Source: Hymenobacter crusticola (GTDB lineage Bacteria; Bacteroidota; Bacteroidia; Cytophagales; Hymenobacteraceae). Taken from it: a DNA stretch of 64,000 bases. Under the pieces are notes generated by a model that saw nothing but the letters and a program-made list of their open reading frames with translations, was not told the origin of the DNA and ran no database searches. How positions within the stretch are numbered: the first letter of the stretch is position 1; every line of letters starts with the position of its first letter. A program made the position numbers and the translations under genes. The stretch spans positions 186,001 through 250,000 of the forward strand of contig NZ_MTSE01000005.1 in the NCBI RefSeq assembly GCF_002154225.1, in the 5' to 3' direction. Below are positions 1-8,479 of this stretch, in pieces.

Positions 1-782
1 ATGCCACACCGAGCGGCCTAGCGCATCTATGCGTTGTAGCTGCAAGCCAGCTGCCGGTGCATCGGCGGGCAATTGCACCGTGAAAGAACCTTGAGCGGGT
101 TGGGGTATACTTGCCAAGCAATAGGGACGGCTGGTGGATGATTGGCTAACACGGTACTTGTGAGCCAAACCAGCCAGTAATCTCCATAAAGCTCGCCGCC
201 GCGGCTCGGTTCACTCTTATCGCCCACGGCATCGCCCGTAGACATTCCGGCGAGCAGATAGCCACCATCGGCTGCGCTACGCATCTGCACGAGCTGCGTG
301 TAGCCATCACCTGCGTGGAGCGTCTGCTCCCATTGCTTGGTCCCGCGCGCATCGAGCTTGAGAACCGCGTACGTGTTAATGTTATCTCCTCCTACCAGGC
401 AGCCATCATCTGGGGTAAGCACCACGCTTGCCAGCTGTTCTTCCTTGACCGTGCCGTACGATCGGTCCCACTCTTTATTGCCTTGCGCATCTATCTGCAC
501 GAGCCAGTAGTCGCGCAAGCCTAGGTTTGGCTGGCTTTTATCACCGCTAGCGCCTGAGAGGGAAGAACCTGCCAGCAGTGCGCTCCCATCGGCGGGGAGA
601 TGCAACTCGCGGCAGTGGTCGTTGGCGTCGCCGCCGAGCGTACGGTCCCATTGCTTGGTACCTTGCCCGTCCAGCTTGACCACCCAATAATCGGCACCGC
701 TCCGGCTAGCTTGGGTTTTATCGCCAGAATTGTCGGACGAGGAATAGCGAGATACGATATAATTCACGCCGGCTTTCAGCTA
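1..782 (-). pseudogene. Fragment of a T9SS-sorted repeat protein, frameshifted and lacking its 5' part
   Basis: The reading frame contains about four copies of a roughly 55-residue repeat with the pattern DYWVVKLDxxGxKQWDRTLGG, typical of large secreted Bacteroidota proteins. At the C-terminus it reaches YPNP, the usual start of a type A T9SS sorting domain, then goes off into LKVLSRCN and stops near base 27. Shifting frame at about bases 94-100 restores a convincing sorting domain (AQGSFTVQLPADAP, then LQRIDALGRSVWH) that runs to the window edge, so one base appears lost in a C run. At the other end a stop at 780-782 precedes the repeat with no signal peptide and only a GTG codon (767). I infer a remnant; a sequencing error could explain the 3' shift but not the missing 5' part. 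The gene continues beyond base 1. Confidence 0.65.
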
Positions 783-811
783 CGAAAAGACTTAGACTAC
801 TCGGGAGGAGC

Positions 812-1471
812 TTATAAGACAAACCCTAGCTTGATACCGGCTTCTGGCTTTACCGTGGCAAAGCGGCGTTGGAGTTCATATCCGGTATCGGTGTACCGCG
901 CTCGAATATCGTTGGATAAGCCTAGGCCAGCGTAGGCTTCTACGAGGCCGTGGTTGCCGAACCGGCGTTGCAGTCCCCAGAGCACCGCCACAGTAGTGAA
1001 ATCGTAACGCAAGTGCCGGCCAGCGTTGCGCGGATTCCACCAGCTGCTCGTCGATTGTAGGGCTAGGTAGTTGCCAACGAAAGCGCCCGTTGCTAGGCCG
1101 CGCCGCTGGCGTTTGCTTTGGTTATAGTAATGTCGGATACCAAAGTCGGCCCCCACATTGTACAAGTTGATGTACTTGGTGATGTCGTGTTCTTCCTGCC
1201 GGTTGACTTTTAGGAGCATTCCACTGAATCCGTCCGTGTAAACGGTCCAGTGAGGTGCTAGTTGAAGCTCAGCACCAAGGATAAGAGGTAGCGCCAAACC
1301 CGCTGGTGCGCCGATGGTGAAGCCTCGCGCGAAGCCCGTGCTGCCTTTGAGCAAAACGCGGGAAGAGCTATCCGCTGCCACAAGCGGCGCGGTTTGCCCT
1401 ATGGCGGCAGAATGCATGAGCAGTGTGATACCCGTTGAGCACAGCAGCCGCCTAATAACAGAATGAAACAT
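812..1471 (-). CDS. Predicted outer-membrane or secreted beta-rich protein, unknown function
   Basis: The start at 1471 (MFHSVIRR) is chosen because it opens a signal peptide ending near AAIGQ; the frame stays open to 1537 but that extension would bury the signal. The mature part, about 195 residues, has many short alternating hydrophobic and aromatic strands (YTDGFSGMLL, LVEAYAGLGL) and ends GIKLGFVL, with a hydrophobic last residue as in outer-membrane barrels. I recognise no named family. It lies directly upstream of the broken repeat gene with a 30-base gap. Export is well supported; a barrel fold is inferred. Confidence 0.6.
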   Translation of the reverse strand: MFHSVIRRLLCSTGITLLMHSAAIGQTAPLVAADSSSRVLLKGSTGFARGFTIGAPAGLALPLILGAELQLAPHWTVYTDGFSGMLLKVNRQEEHDITKYINLYNVGADFGIRHYYNQSKRQRRGLATGAFVGNYLALQSTSSWWNPRNAGRHLRYDFTTVAVLWGLQRRFGNHGLVEAYAGLGLSNDIRARYTDTGYELQRRFATVKPEAGIKLGFVL

Positions 1472-1814
1472 GTCGGTAGGAAGTAGAATAACCCGCTCGG
1501 ATGCCACCGCTAGCTTAGCTGTAGCAAAGCTAGGCACCTAGCTTCTCCTTGCTGATCAAGCGATTATCCTTACGAAGGATTGGTCTTGCAAAACTAGCGG
1601 GCGCCTATGCCAAGCGTTTTTGTGAAACGGATTTCTACTTGTCTAATCCGGATTCTTACAGCGGCCTTTGTGCACCTTAGGTAGTACTTGGTGAGCCAAG
1701 GCAACCAGGACAAATAACATTTCTACGCAGGCTGCCACCAACAGACAAGCTTAATGACTTAGTCGTCATCGAGCTTGGTCAACTGCATCTACTGTTGTTG
1801 GAAGCGCTTATTAA
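1472..1814. other. Intergenic region, 343 bases
   Basis: It separates the outer-membrane protein gene from the AraC-type regulator gene, both leftward. It holds several CTAG words and one small hairpin (ATCCTT-ACG-AAGGAT, near 1565-1580). I see no convincing gene, and no strong terminator after the regulator. Confidence 0.5.
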
Positions 1815-2819
1815 TCAGGCAGCTATTGCGGAGAGCAGTGCACCGGCTTGGAGCCGTTGGGGGGCGCGACGTACTTGGGTAGGCCGCAGGCCAAACTTGC
1901 GCCGGAAGACCGTGGAAAAGTGCGCTGGATTTGCAAAGCCAACGACCTCCGCTACCTCCTGCACGGGCTGATCGGTGAGGGAGAGCAACTGGTGCGCCAC
2001 AGTCAGGCGGCGCTCGGCAATGTACCCAAACACAGTGGTACCAAATAGCTCGCGGAAACCCTTTTTGAGTTTGAAGTCGTTCGTGCCGAACTGGCGCGCC
2101 AAGGCAAGCAGGCTCGGTGGTTCGGCGTAGTTACTATCTAAAAAGTCGCGAACGGCGTGCAACATTTCTCGGTCGCGAGAGGTGCCACGGACGCGCAACT
2201 GCATAAGCTGCGTTTGTTGCTCAATAAATAGGTCCAGAAAGCGGGCTTCCAGAAACATCTTTTTCAGGGAACCGCTATACGGGCAGTTGATAATCTGTTG
2301 GATGAGCGTGCGTTGCTGAGGAGAAATAGCCATGCCCTCTGGCAGCATCACGAAGGGTTTGGGGCGATTTAGCTGTTGTCCGTGTAAGCCTAGCCACTCT
2401 TCGTTACTGGTCACTAGCTGCTCAAACAGATTTCGGGTGAGGTGGATAGAGAAGCTCGTATGCTGCCGTCCCTGAAAAGTGTAGAAGTTCACGGGCGCTT
2501 CGTCTGCCATCATATTCTGATGGCCTCGCTCGAAGCGCAAAGGGCTCAGCGCGCAGGCTTTCGAGTCGATCTGCCCGTCCAGTTGATACAGCATAGCTAG
2601 CCACGGCTTCTCGACGGCTAGCTCAAGCTGCAGCGGCTGAGCTAGGTGCCCGGTCAACGTGGTAAGCTGAAATCCCTCTAAAAAGTAATCTGAGAAAGTG
2701 GCTTCGTTGCCCCCACTTTGCCAAGTAGTCGTAGCATGCATCAAGCCGGTCTGTTGGTGCAGCGTAGTTTGGCAATTATCTGTGAACTCGGCAGTACGAA
2801 CTTGGTAGAACGGCTCCAT
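1815..2819 (-). CDS. AraC-family transcriptional regulator
   Basis: About 334 residues. The N-terminal two thirds is a variable ligand or regulatory region; the last ~100 residues form the double helix-turn-helix DNA-binding domain of AraC/XylS proteins. It is recognisable from LLALARQFGTNDFKLKKGF, then RRLTVAHQLL, and the signature VQEVAEVVGFANPAHFSTVF with RRKFGLRPTQVRR. The layout resembles PchR-like regulators, which often control iron uptake, but no iron-uptake gene is next to it, so the target is unknown. The start MEPFYQ at 2819 is preferred; an alternative lies four codons upstream at 2831. Confidence 0.85.
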   Translation of the reverse strand: MEPFYQVRTAEFTDNCQTTLHQQTGLMHATTTWQSGGNEATFSDYFLEGFQLTTLTGHLAQPLQLELAVEKPWLAMLYQLDGQIDSKACALSPLRFERGHQNMMADEAPVNFYTFQGRQHTSFSIHLTRNLFEQLVTSNEEWLGLHGQQLNRPKPFVMLPEGMAISPQQRTLIQQIINCPYSGSLKKMFLEARFLDLFIEQQTQLMQLRVRGTSRDREMLHAVRDFLDSNYAEPPSLLALARQFGTNDFKLKKGFRELFGTTVFGYIAERRLTVAHQLLSLTDQPVQEVAEVVGFANPAHFSTVFRRKFGLRPTQVRRAPQRLQAGALLSAIAA

Positions 2820-3130
2820 AAGCAACAACAATCAACAATAGAAGATACAAATAGCGTGGACAAGCGAGGTGCTAGCTAGGCTGGCCAGCACCACAGGGCT
2901 AAGCAGGTTCAAAATTGAGGAGGACTGCTGCACAGCGCAATCCCATAAACATGTCAAAATATAGGATACCGGACTCTATTTTCTAGCTGCTCGAAGCGTT
3001 CTGCTCACAAAGCCTAGCTTGTGCTGGTGCTGGGTGCTTCATGCTGTATTCAAATAGTGTCATTAAAAATTAAAAAAGCCTGTTGCTGGGCAGCAACAGG
3101 CTTTTCGTTATAATACACAGAAGCGATACA
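2820..3130. other. Intergenic region, 311 bases, upstream of the AraC-type gene
   Basis: It holds the leader of the AraC-type gene on one side and, at 3074-3105, the terminator of the leftward operon that ends at 3131. Apart from CTAG words around 2870-3015 I see nothing else. Confidence 0.5.
3074..3105 (-). terminator. Rho-independent terminator
   Basis: A 14-bp perfect stem (arms 3074-3087 and 3092-3105, core GCCTGTTGCT) has a 4-base loop, and on the minus strand the 3' arm ends in an A/T run. It sits just past the stop of the DUF4834-like gene at 3131 and should end the leftward FkbM-DUF4834 transcript. Confidence 0.85.
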
Positions 3131-3397
3131 CTACTTCACTTCTTCATAGTCAACGTACTCCCCACCTCTGAATTCCTTCGACGGCGTTGGCTTTTGCTTG
3201 GGGGGCACGTACTCAACGCGTACTTCGCCGGGGGGAGGCGACGTAGGTGGTGGATTAAAAGGCGACCCGCCAAACTGCTGCTCAAAGCGACGCGTGTGCT
3301 TTTGCACAAGGTTCCCCACAAGCAGCCGCAGCACCACCGGCACTACAAAGCGAATGATAAACGAAATGACAAGGAGCGTGAGCAGGAATTTGACCAT
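3131..3397 (-). CDS. Small membrane protein, DUF4834-like
   Basis: 88 residues beginning MVKFLLTLLVISFIIRFVVP, one N-terminal membrane segment (about 3-27). A basic stretch, a proline-rich linker (FNPPPTSPPPGE) and a conserved tail (EFRGGEYVDYEEV) follow. The tail and overall plan match what I recall of the Bacteroidota DUF4834 family, function unknown. The start overlaps the stop of the upstream methyltransferase gene by one base (TGATG), so translation is probably coupled. A longer upstream reading frame to 3478 exists but would lie inside the methyltransferase gene and is not used. Confidence 0.75.
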   Translation of the reverse strand: MVKFLLTLLVISFIIRFVVPVVLRLLVGNLVQKHTRRFEQQFGGSPFNPPPTSPPPGEVRVEYVPPKQKPTPSKEFRGGEYVDYEEVK

Positions 3398-4164
3398 CAG
3401 TTGACAGGAAGGGGGGCAGTAATAGGTTGAAAATAAAAATCGGCCGTGACGGCACTTTCCAGCTGCGCCATAGTACACGGCACAAGTTCAGAACGCTCCG
3501 ACAGCACAAATGGTTTGTAACCTAGCTTTTCTAATAGCTCAACCACGTTCCGTCGGTTCTCCAGGCCATTGAGCTCCGTTTGGATGAGCGGCCGAAAACG
3601 GCGCAAGGTGAGTTGCATGTGCCGAAACACTTCGTACTCAAATCCTTCGACGTCACACTTCACGAAGTCGAGGCGAGCTAGGTCAGTTAGCAGTTCGTCC
3701 GGCACGCGCATGGGCACGTCGTAGGTGCGGGCGTAATGTTCTTGGGTATTGCTGGCCGCAATTTTGGTCATGCCGTGGTGGAGCAGGCCGTTGCGTTCGG
3801 GTGTGCCCATCTGCACAGTAGTATTCTCACCACCTAGGGCGTAAGGCAACAATTGTACGTTGTTGTAGCCACTCAGGCGTACGTTGTCTTTCCAAATATT
3901 CTGGAATATGGGGATGGGCTCCACCGCCAGCACTTTGCCCTGTGGCCCAGCCAGCCGCGACAGCGCCACGGAGTAATACCCTAGGTTGGCGCCGATATCC
4001 AGACACACAAAACCCGGCTTGACGAGCTTAGCCAGAAAAAACAACTCCGGGTATTTGTCCTTACCCCAACCTGCCCCCACCAAGCGCAAGTACACACGGC
4101 TCACTAAGCGGATGTAACGTTCGAAGCCAAGTGCCCGGACCAGCAGTTTGCGGAGTTCTTTCAT
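3397..4164 (-). CDS. FkbM-family SAM-dependent methyltransferase
   Basis: 255 residues. The SAM-binding motif I is visible (VCLDIGANLGYYSVAL, about residues 53-68), followed by the acidic strand end LAVEPIP and, later, LDFVKCDVEGFEYEVF, both standard in the FkbM family. Members O-methylate sugars, lipids or secondary metabolites; the substrate here cannot be told. The N-terminal 35 residues are basic and amphipathic, possibly membrane associated. It is the first gene of a two-gene leftward operon with the DUF4834-like gene. Confidence 0.85.
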   Translation of the reverse strand: MKELRKLLVRALGFERYIRLVSRVYLRLVGAGWGKDKYPELFFLAKLVKPGFVCLDIGANLGYYSVALSRLAGPQGKVLAVEPIPIFQNIWKDNVRLSGYNNVQLLPYALGGENTTVQMGTPERNGLLHHGMTKIAASNTQEHYARTYDVPMRVPDELLTDLARLDFVKCDVEGFEYEVFRHMQLTLRRFRPLIQTELNGLENRRNVVELLEKLGYKPFVLSERSELVPCTMAQLESAVTADFYFQPITAPLPVN

Positions 4165-4206
4165 GGTAGCCCCAAAGGTAATACGCCGAACCGGGCCAAC
4201 GACGTG

Positions 4207-4668
4207 CTACTTGCGCGCTTTGCTCCACAGCCGTGAAGCGCCCGCCGCCGCTAGGCCACCTACGAGGTACCAGGCCACCGTCATGAGCTTCGTTTGGGGA
4301 GTGCGATTACTTGGCGCTTTTCCTAGCCCCAACGGACCTGGCAGCACCACGCCTCCCACGCCAGCCGCTAGGCCTAGCAAAGCGCCACGTCCCCACGCCT
4401 TCTTGCCTTTGCCTACAAAGCTGTAATACAACCCATTGACTAAAATATCACCCGCCATTGTCACGTTGAACAAGGTATCGTGGTCGGGCTGAGGAGCCTC
4501 TGCGGTGTTCAGCATTTTGCGCAGCGCCCGCATGCCGAGCACATCCATACGCGGAGCTACCTCGGGGGCAATGCGCCGGGCATTTTCGTGCAAAAGGGTG
4601 AGGACAACAGAGCCCGCGAAACCACTAAATAAGGCTTGCGGTAACTTGGTCGATGATTTTTTTCCCAT
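4207..4668 (-). CDS. Conserved hypothetical membrane protein
   Basis: 153 residues with a lysine-rich start (MGKKSSTKLP) and hydrophobic glycine/alanine segments near 13-27, 95-112 and 128-145. No enzyme motif is seen. I do not recognise a named family. It is 42 bases upstream of the FkbM gene on the same strand and could belong to the same transcript. Confidence 0.6.
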   Translation of the reverse strand: MGKKSSTKLPQALFSGFAGSVVLTLLHENARRIAPEVAPRMDVLGMRALRKMLNTAEAPQPDHDTLFNVTMAGDILVNGLYYSFVGKGKKAWGRGALLGLAAGVGGVVLPGPLGLGKAPSNRTPQTKLMTVAWYLVGGLAAAGASRLWSKARK

Positions 4669-4784
4669 GAGTAATGATGCGTAAGGCCGCTTGTTCGTCG
4701 GGCCTAGGTTCCCAAACGAGCAAGCGCGGCATGGCGTTGCGCGTAGTAGCGGAATAACTCGCCCGAAATTTTTAGGGGGTAAGC

Positions 4785-4816
4785 TTGTGCTGGTTTATCT
4801 AGCTTTTCTATCTTTG
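4785..4816 (+). promoter_or_regulatory. Bacteroidota-type promoter for tRNA-Thr
   Basis: TTG at 4785-4787 and TATCTTTG at 4809-4816 match the known Bacteroidota housekeeping consensus (TTTG or TTG near -33, TAnnTTTG near -7) with a 21-base spacer. Transcription would begin around 4822, about 28 bases before the mature tRNA 5' end. Confidence 0.8.
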
Positions 4817-4849
4817 CAGCCCTAAGTAGCGCCGGCTGCTTAGCTAGTA

Positions 4850-4922
4850 GCCTTCTTAGCTCAGTTGGTAGAGCAGCTCATTCGTAATGAGCAGGTCGCA
4901 GGTTCGAGTCCCGTAGAAGGCT
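4850..4922 (+). tRNA. tRNA-Thr (anticodon CGU)
   Basis: The 7-bp acceptor stem is GCCTTCT with AGAAGGC. The D arm contains AGCTCAGTTGGTAGAGC. The anticodon stem GCTCA/TGAGC encloses the loop TTCGTAA, whose centre CGT reads the threonine codon ACG. The T loop is GGTTCGAGTCC. Length is 73 bases and CCA is not encoded. A terminator follows immediately. Confidence 0.95.
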
Positions 4923-4965
4923 CAAAAAGGCCCGATAACGCAAACGCGTTTTTCGGGCCTTTTTG
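4923..4965. terminator. Terminator shared by tRNA-Thr and the cupin gene
   Basis: Arms CAAAAAGGCCCGA (4923-4935) and TCGGGCCTTTTTG (4953-4965) pair perfectly, and T runs occur in both directions. It lies between the tRNA and the convergent cupin gene, so it can serve both strands. Confidence 0.9.
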
Positions 4966-4983
4966 CGTTTAAAGTTAATGGCC

Positions 4984-5373
4984 CTAGGCCTGCTGGCGTA
5001 GGTTGTTTAACCCTAAACGCTGCATAGTTTCGCCTTCAAAGTCAAACTCAATCATCACGGCGGGTTCGTTGCCAAGCACCCAACCGTCGTGCCCCGGCGT
5101 GATCACGACCATCTGAGGGGCCGTGAACGTTTCGCTGGTCCCGTCAGCGTATTGAATGTGCAACTGGCCCTGGGCGAGGAAACCAACATGTGCATGCTGG
5201 CAGTACTCCGTCCCAACGAGCGGCTTCATGTTGCGTGACCAACGAAAGTCGGCTGGGTATACAACGCGCTTGATACGAGCCGCACCAGCGCGCATAAAAT
5301 CCAACTGCACGCCACCAACTTCGCGGTGCTCAGTGCCCAGCATAGGCGCCATCAAGGAATCAGCATGACTCAT
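4984..5373 (-). CDS. Cupin-fold protein
   Basis: 129 residues from MSHADSLM at 5373; the frame is open to 5430 but that N-terminus looks like leader. The two cupin motifs are visible: CQHAHVGFLAQGQLHIQYADG-like (metal-ligand histidines) and PGHDGWVLGNEPAVMIEFDF. Such small single-domain cupins bind a metal and sense or isomerise small ligands; the substrate is unknown. It stands alone between tRNA-Thr and the desaturase gene. Confidence 0.75.
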   Translation of the reverse strand: MSHADSLMAPMLGTEHREVGGVQLDFMRAGAARIKRVVYPADFRWSRNMKPLVGTEYCQHAHVGFLAQGQLHIQYADGTSETFTAPQMVVITPGHDGWVLGNEPAVMIEFDFEGETMQRLGLNNLRQQA

Positions 5374-5578
5374 AGGAAGTAGGTTTGGGTGGACAATAAG
5401 TAGTTGAGGAATAACTAAATATAGCCACAATCCTCTTACTTCGGTCGCGCTTGCTCAAATCAATCAGTCAGGACGCTAAGTGCTTTCCGCGATAGAGGCT
5501 GCTACAGTCCGACGCGCAAAGCACGAGCGCCGCTTTTAGGTGTTTGTTCGTTGCAAGCAGCCTGGTGCTATTTATGAA

Positions 5579-5612
5579 AAAAGCCTCCCCAGCGTGAGCT
5601 GACGAGGCTTTT
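5579..5612 (-). terminator. Terminator after the desaturase gene
   Basis: Arms AAAAGCCTC (5579-5587) and GAGGCTTTT (5604-5612) pair perfectly, with a smaller inner CAGC/GCTG helix. The hairpin follows the desaturase stop at 5633 on the minus strand and ends in T residues in that direction. Confidence 0.75.
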
Positions 5613-5632
5613 GAAATTACCAACCTAGGTCT

Positions 5633-6613
5633 CTAGTGAGCAGCTGACGTTGGCTCGCGCTGCTCGCGCCGAGGACGCGTGACGCGGGAGAACAAACTGA
5701 TTTCCTGATCAAACAGAAAGCGGAAAAATAGCCGCGTGTAAGATGTATGATGCAGCAGCGGCTCGTAAAACTCGGGGGCCAATGCTTTTAATTCTGGCAG
5801 CTTCGTCCACGGCACAGAAGGCAGATCGTGGTGCTCGTTGTGAAAGCCTACGTTGAGGTTGATACCATTTAGGCGACCATAGTAGCTGTAGGTTTCCTGC
5901 TCCGGGTCGAGGGTTAGGTAGTGCTCCTGAATCCAGCGGGCGCCCAGCGGGTGAAAACCAACGGAGAACCAGAAGCTCATGAACAGATACAGCAGCGCCG
6001 TCCAGCCAAAGAAGTAAACAATTACCGCATCGAAGGCGAGCTGTGCTACAATATTAGCTACCACAAAACGGTCGACGGCAGCTACTTCGCGGCAGCGCAG
6101 CGTGCGAATCACTTGAAACAACGGAAAGAAAAACAGCCAAATCGCCTTGCCGATGGAGTAATTGCGGATCAGTTTGGCTTCATACCAATCAGGCAAATCG
6201 GCATCCAACTCGTGCACGCCTTGGTGCACGTGGTGTTGCAGGTGAAAGTTTTTGAAAGAAATAGCCGTCGGCACCACCGTTGGGAAATTGGCGAAAATGC
6301 CAGCGGCCGTGTTCTGCCACGTTTTCTTAAAGATCAGGTTGTGCGCCGCTTCGTGAATGGTGACAAAAAGTGTGTGCGAAAAAAACGCCCCCACGAAGTA
6401 CGCCACCAGCAGGCTCCAGTACCAAGCTAGGTCGGCCACCAGATACGCCAAGAATACTTGGGCGCCCACACAGGCCAAGATAATGGCGAATGTTTTAGGC
6501 TCCTTGGTAATCAGGCGCCGGGCTTCGGGGTGCGTCTTGAGGAGCTGCCGACCGCGTCCTCGGTGCGGCTCAAGCGTGTTGACAAGCGTGAATGTAGCAG
6601 ACTGAGAAGGCAT
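5633..6613 (-). CDS. Sphingolipid delta-4 (dihydroceramide) desaturase-like membrane enzyme
   Basis: 326 residues from MPSQSATF at 6613 (open to 6667). The three histidine boxes of membrane fatty-acid desaturases are present: HEAAH (87-91), HLQHH (124-128) and HNEHH (258-262). Several further signatures are those of eukaryotic DEGS1: an N-terminal EPHRGRGRQLLKTHPE segment, GFHPLGARWIQEHY, and ETYSYYGRLNGINLNVGF. At least four hydrophobic segments frame the boxes. In the known family the enzyme introduces a double bond into the sphingoid base of dihydroceramide. Bacteroidota commonly make sphingolipids, so a role in membrane lipid modification is plausible; the actual substrate is inferred. 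Confidence 0.85.
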   Translation of the reverse strand: MPSQSATFTLVNTLEPHRGRGRQLLKTHPEARRLITKEPKTFAIILACVGAQVFLAYLVADLAWYWSLLVAYFVGAFFSHTLFVTIHEAAHNLIFKKTWQNTAAGIFANFPTVVPTAISFKNFHLQHHVHQGVHELDADLPDWYEAKLIRNYSIGKAIWLFFFPLFQVIRTLRCREVAAVDRFVVANIVAQLAFDAVIVYFFGWTALLYLFMSFWFSVGFHPLGARWIQEHYLTLDPEQETYSYYGRLNGINLNVGFHNEHHDLPSVPWTKLPELKALAPEFYEPLLHHTSYTRLFFRFLFDQEISLFSRVTRPRREQREPTSAAH

Positions 6614-6951
6614 GGTGCCAGATAGATGAGGGGGTGATAACAAATTGGGCCGACAAGAATAAGGCAATTCCTTTAAAAAAAGCCACCTATTTTTTGTCGT
6701 TGAGCAAATAATACGTTCAACATGATTTCTTCATGAGGCGCCCGCTAGCTTGCAAGCCATTCTTGTGCCGGGCTGCGGTCTGGGTACTGAGCCCTAGTAG
6801 AAGCCTAAGTTGTCGAATTTAGTTTGAGCAACGGTAAAAATTAGTCGGTTGCTCGACGCGCCATTGCTTAGCGACACGTAGCTCTTCCCCTGACCAGTAC
6901 CCCCACCTAGCTGGTATTCCTCTCTCCCCTACTGCTCAATTCACTTCTCTG
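6614..6951. other. Divergent intergenic region, 338 bases
   Basis: It separates the leftward desaturase gene from the rightward OprB-like porin gene and must hold promoters for both. I find only imperfect matches to TAnnTTTG (for example a minus-strand TATTATTTG around 6705-6713, one base too long). No hairpin or small gene stands out. Confidence 0.4.
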
Positions 6952-8358
6952 ATGCGTTTTGTTACGCGCCCTAGGCACGCTGCCTTCGTATTACTCGGCA
7001 TGATTAGCGCCGTTGCTGCGCGGGCTCAAACCTCACCAGCGTCGCCGCAGCCGGCGCCGCCTGTTTCAACGCCTGCGGCAGCGCCCGCCACGCCTCCTAC
7101 GCAGCCGCTGCCCCCCGATACAACAACACTGCAACCCTGGAGCCTGCATTTCCAGCAGACTGTCATTCAGCAGTGGCACAACAAGTTTGCGGCCCCACGC
7201 ACGGGGAGCTACAGTTTGCAGCCGGTGGAGAAAGCCAAACTTTCTCTTACGACTACCCTGTTCGTCGGCCGACGTTTGTGGCACGGCGCCTCGCTGTACT
7301 TCAACCCAGAGGTAGCGGGCGGCAGCGGCCTGAGCGGGGCCCGCGGCATAGCTGGATTCGTGAACGGCGAAACGTTTCGCATCGGGAACCCGGCGCCGCA
7401 GCTCTACCTAGCCCGCTTGTTCCTGCGGCAGGTGTGGAACCTAGGTACTGAGCAAACAACGGCCGCCGATGCGCCAAACCAACTAAGCGGCCCCGCGCCC
7501 ACGCACTACGTGGCGCTTAATGTGGGCAAGTTTAGCCTCTCCGACTACTTCGATTTAAACAGCTATAGCCACGACCCACGCACCCAGTTTTTCAATTGGA
7601 GCTTGATGAGCACGGGAGCCTGGGACTACCCGGCCAATACCCGCGGCTACACCGTAGGTGCGGTGGGCGAGTACGTAACGCCCGCTTTTGCCTTGCGTGT
7701 GGCTAGCACGTTGGTGCCGCGTGAAGCCAACGGGCCAACCCTAGAAAAGAACTATGGTCGCTCGCACTCCGAAACGCTGGAGCTTACGAAGACGACGTCT
7801 CTGCACAGCCGACCGGGTGCCGTACGCCTGTTAGGGTTCATTACGCACGCCAATATGGGCGACTACCGCTTAGCAACCCAACGCCCCGACCTAGACCTAA
7901 CCGCTACTCGGGCGCTGGGGCGCACTAAGTATGGCCTTTCGGCGAACGTAGAGCAGGCCCTTACCGATCAGCTGGGGGTATTTGCACGGGCTAGCTTCAA
8001 CGACGGCCGGCACGAGACGTGGGCGTTCACCGAAATTGATCAGTCGGTGAGTGTGGGCGCGAGCAGCGGCGGTACCCGTTGGCACCGCCCCGACGACCGC
8101 CTAGGTTTGGCGTTTGTGGGCAATGGCATCTCACAACCGCACCGCGACTTTCTGGCGGCGGGCGGGCACGGCTTTATCATCGGCGACGGCTACTTGAAAT
8201 ACGCGCCCGAGCTAATTGGCGAGGTCTACTACAGCTTCAACATCCCGAAGTACTTCCTCACCATCAGCCCTGATTATCAATTTGTGGTCGACCCAGGCTA
8301 CAACCGTGACCGTGGCCCGGTGCATGTGGTAGCCGTGCGGGCGCACGTTGCCTTTTAA
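6952..8358 (+). CDS. OprB-family carbohydrate-selective porin
   Basis: 468 residues. A signal peptide (MRFVTRPRHAAFVLLGMISA, cleavage near ARAQ) is followed by a proline/alanine-rich linker (about 27-60) and then a beta-barrel domain. Features typical of OprB porins are WSLHFQQTVIQQWHNKF at the barrel start, GKFSLSDYFDLNSYSHDP, FFNWSLMSTGAWDYPANTRGY, and the closing strand VRAHVAF with terminal Phe. The protein would sit in the outer membrane and let sugars or other small solutes pass. The next gene on the same strand is another outer-membrane protein, 81-120 bases away. Confidence 0.85.
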   Translation: MRFVTRPRHAAFVLLGMISAVAARAQTSPASPQPAPPVSTPAAAPATPPTQPLPPDTTTLQPWSLHFQQTVIQQWHNKFAAPRTGSYSLQPVEKAKLSLTTTLFVGRRLWHGASLYFNPEVAGGSGLSGARGIAGFVNGETFRIGNPAPQLYLARLFLRQVWNLGTEQTTAADAPNQLSGPAPTHYVALNVGKFSLSDYFDLNSYSHDPRTQFFNWSLMSTGAWDYPANTRGYTVGAVGEYVTPAFALRVASTLVPREANGPTLEKNYGRSHSETLELTKTTSLHSRPGAVRLLGFITHANMGDYRLATQRPDLDLTATRALGRTKYGLSANVEQALTDQLGVFARASFNDGRHETWAFTEIDQSVSVGASSGGTRWHRPDDRLGLAFVGNGISQPHRDFLAAGGHGFIIGDGYLKYAPELIGEVYYSFNIPKYFLTISPDYQFVVDPGYNRDRGPVHVVAVRAHVAF

Positions 8359-8479
8359 GGTAGCTGGTAGCTGAAGCAGGTTACTAAATTGACTGGTGCG
8401 GCCGGTTAGCTGGCGTGCTCAGCACGGAATAACAACTTGATTGCCTAGGTTTGGGAAACTCAATTATAGCCTCCCGCTC

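Noticed and set aside
4850-4965. tRNA-Thr with terminator as a possible integration site
   Set aside because: No integrase, no duplicated tRNA 3' end and no foreign-looking block on either side.
5921-6430. 169-residue frame opposite the desaturase gene
   Set aside because: No start signal or motif, and the opposite strand carries all three His boxes.
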